Below, in pieces: positions 55,242 to 63,099 of a stretch of DNA of 64,000 nucleotides. The first letter of the stretch is position 1. Every line of letters starts with the position of its first letter. The notes beneath the pieces are model-generated. The model was not told the DNA's origin, ran no database searches, and saw only the letters and a list, made by a program, of their open reading frames with translations. This DNA comes from Agromyces sp. LHK192. GTDB lineage: Bacteria; Actinomycetota; Actinomycetes; Actinomycetales; Microbacteriaceae. The stretch spans positions 2,294,001 through 2,358,000 of the forward strand of contig NZ_CP034753.1 in NCBI RefSeq assembly GCF_004006235.1. The letters run 5' to 3'. The translations under genes and the position numbers were made by a program.

Positions 55242-55275
55242 TTGACAGGCCCGTCATGCCCCCCTATATGGGGGC
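55242..55275 (+). promoter_or_regulatory. sigma-70-like promoter with overlapping hairpin, pointing antisense to mnmA
   Basis: TTGACA (55242-55247), a 17-base spacer and TATATG (55265-55270) form the most consensus-like -35/-10 pair I found. GCCCCC (55258-55263) and GGGGGC (55270-55275) flank the -10 as a 6-bp stem. Transcription would run into the 3' end of mnmA in antisense. Confidence 0.45.
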
Positions 55276-55296
55276 CATAACCCCGGGGCGGGACGG

Positions 55297-56436
55297 CTAC
55301 GCCGTGACCGGCACCGCGCTGAGCGTCCGATCGATCGTGCACTGCCCGAGCACCCGGGTCCCGACGTAGACCACCGCGGTCTGTCCGGGCGCGACGCCGT
55401 CGAGCGGCGCCGCGGGCGTCACGACGAGTTCGGGGGCACCGGCATCCGACACGGCGACCCGCGCGACGGCGGGTACCGGGTCGGCGTGGGCGCGGATCTG
55501 CACGTCGCACGCGAACGACTCGCCGTCGGCGGCCACGAGGCCGGATGCCACGGGGTGGGCGCCCGCCCACGAGAATCGGCTGCCGGCGATCTCGGCGATC
55601 GCGAGCGCCTCCTTCGGGCCCACGACGACGGTGTTCTCCTTCGGCCGCACCTCGAGCACGAACCGCGGCTTGCCGTCGGGTGCCGGGGTGCCGAGCCGGA
55701 GCCCGCGTCGCTGGCCGACGGTGTAGGCGTGCGCACCCTCGTGGCTGCCGACGACGGCCCCGGTGCGATCGACGATCTCACCGGTGGCGACGCCGACCTT
55801 CTCGGCGAGCCAGCCCTTCGTGTCGCCGTCGGAGATGAAGCAGATGTCGTACGAGTCGGGCTTGCGCGCGACCGACAGTCCGCGGCGCTCGGCCTCCTGG
55901 CGCACCAACTCCTTCGACGGCGTGTCGCCGAGCGGGAAGTACGCGTGCTCGAGCTGCTCGGCCGTCAGCACGCCGAGCACGTAGCTCTGGTCCTTCGCCT
56001 CCGCGCTCGCGCGGTGCAACTCGCGGCGACCCGAGGCATCCGTCGTGATCTTCGCGTAATGGCCGGTCGCGACGGCGTCGAAGCCGAGCGCGAGCGCCTT
56101 CTCGAGGAGCGCGGCGAACTTGATGCGCTCGTTGCAGCGCATGCACGGGTTCGGCGTGCGGCCGGCCGCGTACTCGGCGATGAAGTCGTCGACGACGTCC
56201 GCCTTGAACCGCTCGGAGAAGTCCCACACGTAATACGGAATGCCGAGGGCGTTCGCCGCGCGCTGCGCGTCCATCGAGTCCTCGATCGTGCAGCAGCCGC
56301 GGCTGCCCGTGCGGAGCGTGCCGGGCATCCGGCTCAGCGCCAGGTGCACGCCGACGACGTCGTGGCCGGCCTCGACGGCACGCGCCGCCGCGACGGCGCT
56401 GTCCACGCCGCCTGACATCGCCGCAAGCACTCGCAT
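55297..56436 (-). CDS. mnmA: tRNA-specific 2-thiouridylase MnmA
   Basis: The 379-residue enzyme installs 2-thiouridine at the wobble base of Lys, Glu and Gln tRNAs. PP-loop SGGVDS is at 8-13. The nucleophile Cys98 is in [15 protein letters not shown], and the sulfur-carrying Cys in [18 protein letters not shown]-terminal beta domain binds tRNA ([26 protein letters not shown]). TAGACT ends 7 bases before the ATG at 56436, so it can be made without the nifS gene 60 bases upstream, which supplies its sulfur. Confidence 0.96.
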   Translation of the reverse strand: MRVLAAMSGGVDSAVAAARAVEAGHDVVGVHLALSRMPGTLRTGSRGCCTIEDSMDAQRAANALGIPYYVWDFSERFKADVVDDFIAEYAAGRTPNPCMRCNERIKFAALLEKALALGFDAVATGHYAKITTDASGRRELHRASAEAKDQSYVLGVLTAEQLEHAYFPLGDTPSKELVRQEAERRGLSVARKPDSYDICFISDGDTKGWLAEKVGVATGEIVDRTGAVVGSHEGAHAYTVGQRRGLRLGTPAPDGKPRFVLEVRPKENTVVVGPKEALAIAEIAGSRFSWAGAHPVASGLVAADGESFACDVQIRAHADPVPAVARVAVSDAGAPELVVTPAAPLDGVAPGQTAVVYVGTRVLGQCTIDRTLSAVPVTA

Positions 56437-56496
56437 GGGTCCCAGTCTACGAACCGCCGCTGAACGGATGCCCCGAGCGCGCGCTCGCCCCGCTGC

Positions 56497-57717
56497 TCAG
56501 CGGTCGAACGACGTCGACCTGGCGGCGAGTCCGGCCCGAGCCGCCCGCTCGTGCGCAGCGGGCAGGGCCGCGAGGAACGCGTCGACGTCGGCGTCGGTCG
56601 ACGCGTGGCCGAGGGTGAGCCGCAGCGCACCGCGCGCGTCGGCCTCGCTGCGACCCATCGCCAGCAGCACGTGGCTGGGCTCGGGGACCCCGGCCTGGCA
56701 CGCCGACCCGGTCGAGACCTCGACCCCTGCGGCATCGAGCAGGAACAGCAGCGAATCCCCCTCGCATCCGGGGAAGGAGAAGTGCGCGTTCGCGGGCAGG
56801 CGGCCGGCCGGATCAGGGTCTCCCGAGAGCCGGGCCTCCGGCACGAGCGCGGTGACCCCGTCGATCACGCGATCGCGCAGGCGTGCCATTCGGGCGGCAT
56901 CCGCGTCGAGCCGCGACGCGACGGCCTGCGCCGCCGCCGCGAACGACGCGGCTGCGGCCACGTCCTGCGTGCCCGAGCGGATGCGGCGCTGCTGGCCACC
57001 GCCGTGCAGCAGCGGCTCGACCTGCGCCGAGCGATCGAGCACCAGCGCGCCGATGCCCGCGGGTCCCCCGATCTTGTGGGCCGAGACGCTGAGCGCGACG
57101 AGTCCGGCGCCGGGCGCGGCATACGTCGCCCGTCGGATCGCGCCGACGTCGATCGGCAGCTGGCCGTATGCGGCGATCGCGTCGACGTGCAGCGGCACGC
57201 CGGCGCGCGCGCAGAGCTCGGACACCTCGGCGACCGGCTGGATCGTGCCGACCTCGTTGCTGGCCCACAGCATCGTGACGAGTGCGACGGATGCCGCGTC
57301 GCGCACGAGCTCGTCGGCGAGCGCGTCGACGCGCAGGCGCCCGACCCCGTCGACGGGCAGCTCGACGATGTCGGCGCCGTCGTGCCCGGCGAGCCACTCG
57401 ACGGTGTCGATCGTGGCGTGGTGCTCACCGGCGGGGAGCAGGATGCGGGGCCGTGGGGCATCCGCCTGCCGCCGCCAGTACAGCCCCTTGATCGCGAGGT
57501 TGACGGACTCGGTGCCGCTTCCGGTGAAGACCACCTCGATGCCGTCGGCCCCCAGGGTCGCGGCGACCTGCTCGCGGGATTCCTCGAGGAGTCGCTTCGA
57601 TCGCTGCCCGGCACTGTGGATCGACGCGGGGTTGCCGGTGAGGCCGAGGGCCGCGGTGAGCGCGTCGACCGCCTCGGGGAGCATCGGGGTCGTCGCGGCG
57701 TGGTCGAGATACGCCAT
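56497..57717 (-). CDS. cysteine desulfurase (NifS/IscS type)
   Basis: The 406-residue PLP enzyme extracts sulfur from cysteine. It has MAYLDHAATTPMLPEAVDAL, the PLP Schiff-base Lys215 in SVSAHKIGGPAGIGAL, and the active-site persulfide Cys340 in STGSACQAGVPEPSH, in the length range of the NifS/IscS group. It lies just upstream of mnmA on the same strand and is the expected sulfur donor. Its ATG at 57717 follows TACAGT by 6 bases (leaderless). That hexamer overlaps the -10 of glgX. A longer open frame upstream is antisense to glgX. Confidence 0.95.
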   Translation of the reverse strand: MAYLDHAATTPMLPEAVDALTAALGLTGNPASIHSAGQRSKRLLEESREQVAATLGADGIEVVFTGSGTESVNLAIKGLYWRRQADAPRPRILLPAGEHHATIDTVEWLAGHDGADIVELPVDGVGRLRVDALADELVRDAASVALVTMLWASNEVGTIQPVAEVSELCARAGVPLHVDAIAAYGQLPIDVGAIRRATYAAPGAGLVALSVSAHKIGGPAGIGALVLDRSAQVEPLLHGGGQQRRIRSGTQDVAAAASFAAAAQAVASRLDADAARMARLRDRVIDGVTALVPEARLSGDPDPAGRLPANAHFSFPGCEGDSLLFLLDAAGVEVSTGSACQAGVPEPSHVLLAMGRSEADARGALRLTLGHASTDADVDAFLAALPAAHERAARAGLAARSTSFDR

Positions 57718-57722
57718 GGAAC

Positions 57723-57729
57723 TACTGTA
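57723..57729. promoter_or_regulatory. symmetric 7-mer -10 shared by nifS (-) and glgX (+)
   Basis: TACTGTA reads TACTGT on the plus strand, 7 bases before the glgX ATG. It reads TACAGT on the minus strand, 6 bases before the nifS ATG. Only 18 bp separate the two start codons. Confidence 0.6.
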
Positions 57730-57735
57730 GATCGC

Positions 57736-59832
57736 ATGCCCGAAACCGCTCCCACGCACGACCTCGGCGTCCGCACGGGCGCCGACGGCGGCGTGCTCCG
57801 CATCTGGTCGGCGAACGCCACCGCGGTCGACCTCGTCGTGTTCGCACCCGACGACCTCGACTGGGCGACGGAGCGGGTCGCCGCCGTGCGCGACGAGCAC
57901 GGCGTCTGGGAGGCGCGCTCCGCCGCGCTCGTGCCCGGCGCACGGTACGGCGTCCGCGTCGACGGCCCGACCGGCGTCGAGCACGCGTTCAACCCGGTGC
58001 ACACCCTGCTCGACCCGTACGCGCGCGGCCTCGTACGCGCGGACGACGGCTCGTGGCGCGGCGTCGCGCTGGCACCCCTCGACGCCGACGGCGGGTTCGG
58101 CACGACTTCGGATGCCGCGGGCACCGCCTCCTCGGTGCGCCCGCCCAAGCCGCGGGTGCCGCTCGACCACACCATCGTCTACGAGGCGCACGTCCGCGGG
58201 TTCACCCGGCGCAACCCGGCCGTTCCCGCCGCGCTGCGCGGCACGTACGCGGGGCTCGGGCACGACGCGTCGATCGAGCACCTCCTCTCGCTCGGTGCCA
58301 CCACGGTCGAACTCCTCCCCGTGCACGCGTTCGTCTCGGAGGACCGCCTGATCCGCCAGGGCAAGGTGAACTACTGGGGCTACAACACGCTCGCGTTCTT
58401 CGCCCCCCACTCCCCCTACGCGACCGCCGAGGCGCAGGCAGCCGGCGCAGAGGCCGTCCGCGACGAGTTCCGCGACATGGTCGACCGGCTGCACCGGGCC
58501 GGCCTCGAGGTCGTGCTCGACGTGGTCTACAACCACACGGCGGAGGAGGGGCGCGGCGGCCCGACGTCGAGCTTCCGCGGCATCGACAACGCCTCCTACT
58601 ACCGGCACGACGCGCACGGCCGCTACGTCGACACGACCGGCTGCGGCAATACCCTCGACTTCGGCAACGCGGTGCCGCAGCAGCTCGTGCTCGACTCCAT
58701 GCGGTACTGGGCGGGCGAGATGGGCGTGGACGGGTTCCGCCTGGACCTCGCGGCGACGCTCGGCCGCGGCGACCACGGCGAGTACGACCGCGAGCACCCG
58801 TTGCTGCGCGGCATGCTCGACGACGCGATCGTCGGCGACACGAAGCTCATCGCAGAGCCATGGGATGTCGGTCCCGGCGGATGGCGCACCGGCGACTTCC
58901 CCAACGGGTTCACGGAGTGGAACGACCGCTACCGCGACCGCATGCGCGACTTCTGGCTCGGCGACCTGCGCCGCGAGCGCGAGACGGGTTCGGCCGGCAG
59001 CGGCATCGGCCGCTTCGCGACCCGGCTCGCCGGATCGTCGAACACGTTCTCGCGCGAGCGCGGACCGCTCGCGAGCCTGAACTTCATCACCGCCCACGAC
59101 GGGTTCACGCTCGCCGACCTCACCGCCTTCGACGTCAAGCACAACGAGGGCAACGGCGAGGACAACCGCGACGGCACCGACAACAACAACTCGTACAACC
59201 ACGGCGTCGAGGGCCGCACCGACGACCCCGCGATCCGCGCGGCCCGCCGGCGGAGCCTGCGCAACCTCATGGGCACCCTGCTGCTCTCGGCCGGAGTGCC
59301 GATGCTCACGGCCGGCGACGAGTACGGGCGCAGCCAGGCGGGCAACAACAACGCGTACTGCCACGACTCCGAGCTGACCTGGCTCGACTGGGAGTGGAAC
59401 GACGACCAGCGCGCCGTGTTCGAGACGGCCAAGCGGCTCATCCGGCTGCGGGCCCAGAACCCGGCGCTGCGCCCGGTGCGCTTCGGCGTGTTCGGCGAGA
59501 CGACGCCGAGCGCCACGCAGATGGACTGGTACAACGCCGACGGCGACACCATGACCATCGACGACTGGAACTCCCCCGCCGAGCGCACCCTGCAATACCT
59601 CGCGGCATCGACCCCGGAGTTCGAGGAGTTCAACCGGATCCTGCTCGTCGTCCACGCGCACGAGGAGCCGACCGAGGTCGTGCTGCCCGACCACGAGGGC
59701 GTCGGCAGCTACACGCTGCTCTGGGACTCGTCGAGCGAGACGCCCGACGTCGCCGCGGCCGAGCCGCGCCCCGGCGAGCGCGTGCGCGTCGCCGCCCAGT
59801 CGATGCAGCTCTACCGCGCGTCGGACGCGTGA
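57736..59832 (+). CDS. glgX: glycogen debranching enzyme GlgX (isoamylase type)
   Basis: The 698-residue GH13 enzyme cleaves alpha-1,6 branches. The N-terminal CBM48-like domain has GGVLRIWSANATAVDLVVFAPDD. The catalytic TIM barrel has VVYNHTAEEG, the nucleophile Asp in DGFRLDLAATLGR, the acid Glu in LIAEPWDVGPGGW and the third Asp in FITAHDGFTLADL, then NNAYCHDSELTWLDW. A small C-terminal beta domain ends it. The start at 57736 is 7 bases after TACTGT. It works with the phosphorylase and GlgE genes nearby. Confidence 0.96.
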   Translation: MPETAPTHDLGVRTGADGGVLRIWSANATAVDLVVFAPDDLDWATERVAAVRDEHGVWEARSAALVPGARYGVRVDGPTGVEHAFNPVHTLLDPYARGLVRADDGSWRGVALAPLDADGGFGTTSDAAGTASSVRPPKPRVPLDHTIVYEAHVRGFTRRNPAVPAALRGTYAGLGHDASIEHLLSLGATTVELLPVHAFVSEDRLIRQGKVNYWGYNTLAFFAPHSPYATAEAQAAGAEAVRDEFRDMVDRLHRAGLEVVLDVVYNHTAEEGRGGPTSSFRGIDNASYYRHDAHGRYVDTTGCGNTLDFGNAVPQQLVLDSMRYWAGEMGVDGFRLDLAATLGRGDHGEYDREHPLLRGMLDDAIVGDTKLIAEPWDVGPGGWRTGDFPNGFTEWNDRYRDRMRDFWLGDLRRERETGSAGSGIGRFATRLAGSSNTFSRERGPLASLNFITAHDGFTLADLTAFDVKHNEGNGEDNRDGTDNNNSYNHGVEGRTDDPAIRAARRRSLRNLMGTLLLSAGVPMLTAGDEYGRSQAGNNNAYCHDSELTWLDWEWNDDQRAVFETAKRLIRLRAQNPALRPVRFGVFGETTPSATQMDWYNADGDTMTIDDWNSPAERTLQYLAASTPEFEEFNRILLVVHAHEEPTEVVLPDHEGVGSYTLLWDSSSETPDVAAAEPRPGERVRVAAQSMQLYRASDA

Positions 59833-59867
59833 TGCCCGGACGCGTGATGCCCGGACGCGTGACGGCC
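59823..59867 (+). repeat. 15-bp tandem repeat across the glgX stop codon
   Basis: GGACGCGTGATGCCC occurs at 59823-59837 and 59838-59852, followed by a 13/15 copy at 59853-59867. The first copy contains the glgX TGA stop. The repeat fills almost all of the 40-bp spacer to the YbaK gene. Confidence 0.9.
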
Positions 59868-59872
59868 CGCTG

Positions 59873-60370
59873 ATGGCGAAGCGATCGGATGCCTCCGCCG
59901 GCACGCCGGCGACCGTCGCCCTCGTCGCTGCGGGCATCCCGTTCACGGCCCACGCGTACGACCACGACCCCCGCGCCGCGGCGTACGGGCTGGAGGCCGC
60001 CGAGAAGCTCGGCCTCCCGCCCGAGATCGTGTTCAAGACCCTCGTCGCGGACGTCGACGGCGGCCTCGCGGTCGGCATCGTCCCGGTTGCGATGCAGCTC
60101 GACCTGAAGGCGCTCGCCTCGGCCGTCGGCGGCAAGCGCGCCGAGATGGCCGATCCGCAGGTCGCGCAGCGCCGGACGGGCTACGTCGTGGGCGGCATCA
60201 GCCCGATCGGCCAGAAGACCGCATTGCCGATCGTGCTCGACGAGTCGGCGATCCTGTGCGAGACGATCCTCGTCTCGGGCGGTAGGCGGGGACTCGACCT
60301 GGAGCTCGCACCGGACGACCTCCTGGCCGTCACCGGCGGCAGCTATGCCGCGATCGCGCGGTCGCGCTGA
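59873..60370 (+). CDS. ybaK: YbaK/EbsC-type aminoacyl-tRNA deacylase (Cys-tRNA(Pro)-like)
   Basis: The 165-residue single-domain protein hydrolyses mischarged tRNA, typically Cys-tRNA(Pro). Hallmarks: GIPFTAHAYDHDPRAAAYGLEAAEKLGLPPEIVFKTLV, the catalytic Lys in that FKTLV segment, and MQLDLKALASAVGGKRAEMADPQVAQRRTGYVVGGISPIGQKTALPIVLDE. GRRGLDLELAPDDLLAVTGGSYAAIAR closes the fold. The start lies 40 bases after glgX, with no clear ribosome site because the spacer is repeat. It is probably expressed from the glgX promoter. Confidence 0.94.
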   Translation: MAKRSDASAGTPATVALVAAGIPFTAHAYDHDPRAAAYGLEAAEKLGLPPEIVFKTLVADVDGGLAVGIVPVAMQLDLKALASAVGGKRAEMADPQVAQRRTGYVVGGISPIGQKTALPIVLDESAILCETILVSGGRRGLDLELAPDDLLAVTGGSYAAIARSR

Positions 60371-60409
60371 TCCGAGCAGCCGCTCCCACGACCGCTCCGC
60401 CGGTCGGCG

Positions 60410-62971
60410 TCACCCCGCCGTCGCGACCAGTCCGAGCTCGGCGGCGCTGAGCAGCAGCGGATGCGACGGGATCACCCGGACGGTGTACCCGAACGCCCCC
60501 GCGCGGTCGAGCGTGACCGATCCCTCGTACTCCACGGGGCCGCCGTCCTGCGTCCTCCCGGTCGGTTCGAGCGGCGTCAGGCGCGGCGACGCGATCGTCT
60601 CCTCGGCGGTCGACCTGCCGGAGACGACCTCGACCAGCACGTCGTCCGGAGTCAGGTCGCCGAGCTCCACCCGCGCCCGCAGGCGCAACTCGTCGCCGAC
60701 GTGCGGCGAGTCGACGCCGCCCGACTCGACGTGCACGACGGAGACCCCGGGCCATGCTGCGCGGACGCGAGCCCCGAACGCGGCGAGGTCGCGCGCTCCC
60801 CGGGCGTGATCGGCACCGACCGCGACGCCGTGCTGCCACGCGTGACGGTAGAGGCGGTCGACGTACTCACGCACCATGCGGTCGGCGCCGAGCTCCGGGG
60901 CGAGGTCGGCGAGCGTGTGCCGGAGCATCCGGACCCACTCGTGCGGCACGCCGTGCTCCGACCGGTCGTAGTACCTCGGTACGATCTCGTGCTCCAGCAG
61001 CTCGTAGAGCGCGGTCGCCTCGAGCGCGTCGCGCTCGGCGGCATCCGTCGCCTGGTCGGCGGACGGGATCACCCATCCCGACTGCTCTGACGCGTACTCG
61101 GCCCACCAGCCGTCGAGGATCGACAGGTTGAGCGCCGCGTTCATCGCGGCCTTCATGCCCGACGTGCCGCAGGCCTCGAGCGGGCGCAGCGGGTTGTTGA
61201 GCCAGACGTCGCAGCCGGGGTACAGCACCGACGCCATGCCGATGTCGTAGTCGGGCAGGAACACGATGCGGTCGCGCAGTTCGGGTCGCTGCGAGAACTG
61301 CACGAGACGCTGGATGAGGCGCTTGCCCTCATCGTCAGCCGGGTGCGACTTGCCGGCCACGACGAACTGCACCGGACGATCGGGGTCGGTGAGGATCGCC
61401 GCGAACCGCTCCGGATCCTGGAGCATCAGGGTCAGGCGCTTGTACGTGGGGACGCGCCGCGCGAACCCGATCGTCAGCACGTCGGGGTCGAGCACGCCGC
61501 CGATCCAGTCGGGAGCCGTCGCCCCGGAGTGCTGCGACGACCAGGAGTCCTGCAACCGGCGACGGGCGTCCTCGACCAGGCGCGCGCGCAGTCCGCGCTT
61601 CACCGACCAGAGCTCCGCGTCGTCGAGCGCATCGCTGAGCCAGTCGGCATGCTCCGGGTCCGCGGTGCCGAGGACGCGTTCGCTCAGCTCCAGCAGCGCC
61701 GGAGCCACCCACGTCGGGCTGTGGACCCCGTTCGTCACCGAGGTGATCGGCACCTCGTCGGCGTCGAAGCCCGGCCACAGCGCCCCGAACATGCGCCGGC
61801 TCACCTCGCCGTGCAGCTTCGAGACGCCGTTCGCGTGCTGGGCGAGCCGCAGGCCCATCATCGCCATGTTGAACGCGCTCGTGGCCGGGTCCGCGCCCGG
61901 CTCGACGCCGAGCGGCAGCGCGTCGGCAGCCTTCACCCCGGGCAGCAGGTCGGGATTCTGCAGGTACGCCGCCACGAGGTCGCGTTCGAAGCGGTCGATG
62001 CCGGCGGGCACGGGCGTGTGGGTCGTGAAGATCGTCGACGCGCGCACGAGCTGGAGCGCGTCGCCGAACACCATGCCCTCGCCGATCAGCGACGAGATGC
62101 GCTCGAGGCCGAGGAAGCCGGCGTGGCCCTCGTTCATGTGGAAGACCTCGGGTTCGGCGGCACCGGTGAGCTCGACCCAGGCGTTGATCGCACGGACTCC
62201 GCCGATGCCGAGCAGGAGTTCCTGCTGCAGCCGGTGCTCGCCGCCGCCGCCGTACAGCCGGTCGGTGACCCGACGGAGCTCGTCGGCATTGGCCGGCACG
62301 TCGGAGTCGAGCAGCAGCAGGGTGACGCGGCCGACCTGCGCCCGCCACACGCGGGCCACGAGCGCGCGCCCGTCGGGAAGCGACAGCACGACCTGCACGG
62401 CGGTGCCGTCGGGACGCCGTACGAGCGAGAGCGGCAGGCCGTCGGGATCCTGGGCGGGGTAGCGTTCCTGCTGCCAGCCGTCGGGCGAGATCGACTGCGC
62501 GAAGTAGCCGGAGGCGTAGAACAGGCCGACGGCGAGGATGGGCACTCCGAGGTCGCTCGCGGCCTTCAGGTGGTCTCCGGCGAGGATGCCGAGCCCGCCC
62601 GAGTACTGGGGCAGCACCTCCGCGATGCCGAACTCGGGCGAGAAGTACGCGATGCTCGCCGGCGCATCGTCGCCGAAGCCCTGGTACCAGCGCGGCTGCT
62701 CGAGGTACTCGCGCAGCTCGGCCAGCTCGCGATTCGCCCACGCCACGTAGTCGTCGTCGGCGGCGAGCTCCTCGAGCCGCCACGGCGCGACCTCGCCGAG
62801 GAACGCGATCGGGTCTCGTCCCGAGTCGGCCCAGACGGCCGGATCGACGTGCTCGAACAACCGTCTCGTCGGCTCGTGCCACGACCAGCGGAGGTTGGCT
62901 GCGAGCTCCTCGAGCGGGGCGAGCGCGGCGGGGACGACGGCGCGGACGGTGAACTTCCTGATCGGCTTCAC
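60410..62971 (-). CDS. glgP: alpha-glucan phosphorylase
   Basis: The 853-residue phosphorylase releases glucose-1-phosphate from alpha-1,4-glucan. It is the actinobacterial short-type enzyme: VKPIRKFTVRAVVPAALAPLEELAANLRWSWHEPTRRLFEHVD, SPEFGIAEVLPQYSGGLGILAGDHLKAASDLG, and the PLP-binding Lys in ACGTSGMKAAMNAALNLSILDGWWAEY. A C-terminal domain ends RLTPLEPTGRTQDGG.... GTG at 62971 is 7 bases after TAGTGT, a leaderless layout. It is divergent from glgE across 128 bp. An open frame further upstream is not used. Confidence 0.95.
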   Translation of the reverse strand: MKPIRKFTVRAVVPAALAPLEELAANLRWSWHEPTRRLFEHVDPAVWADSGRDPIAFLGEVAPWRLEELAADDDYVAWANRELAELREYLEQPRWYQGFGDDAPASIAYFSPEFGIAEVLPQYSGGLGILAGDHLKAASDLGVPILAVGLFYASGYFAQSISPDGWQQERYPAQDPDGLPLSLVRRPDGTAVQVVLSLPDGRALVARVWRAQVGRVTLLLLDSDVPANADELRRVTDRLYGGGGEHRLQQELLLGIGGVRAINAWVELTGAAEPEVFHMNEGHAGFLGLERISSLIGEGMVFGDALQLVRASTIFTTHTPVPAGIDRFERDLVAAYLQNPDLLPGVKAADALPLGVEPGADPATSAFNMAMMGLRLAQHANGVSKLHGEVSRRMFGALWPGFDADEVPITSVTNGVHSPTWVAPALLELSERVLGTADPEHADWLSDALDDAELWSVKRGLRARLVEDARRRLQDSWSSQHSGATAPDWIGGVLDPDVLTIGFARRVPTYKRLTLMLQDPERFAAILTDPDRPVQFVVAGKSHPADDEGKRLIQRLVQFSQRPELRDRIVFLPDYDIGMASVLYPGCDVWLNNPLRPLEACGTSGMKAAMNAALNLSILDGWWAEYASEQSGWVIPSADQATDAAERDALEATALYELLEHEIVPRYYDRSEHGVPHEWVRMLRHTLADLAPELGADRMVREYVDRLYRHAWQHGVAVGADHARGARDLAAFGARVRAAWPGVSVVHVESGGVDSPHVGDELRLRARVELGDLTPDDVLVEVVSGRSTAEETIASPRLTPLEPTGRTQDGGPVEYEGSVTLDRAGAFGYTVRVIPSHPLLLSAAELGLVATAG

Positions 62972-63099
62972 CCTGCCCACACTATGGGCGACCGGTGTCG
63001 TGCATGTGAACGACGTGTCACGGCGCGCTGCATGCGCGCTCCATGCGACGCGGCCGGTGGCCGGTGTTCGGAACGCGCCCGACGCGCTACGGTCGGAGC

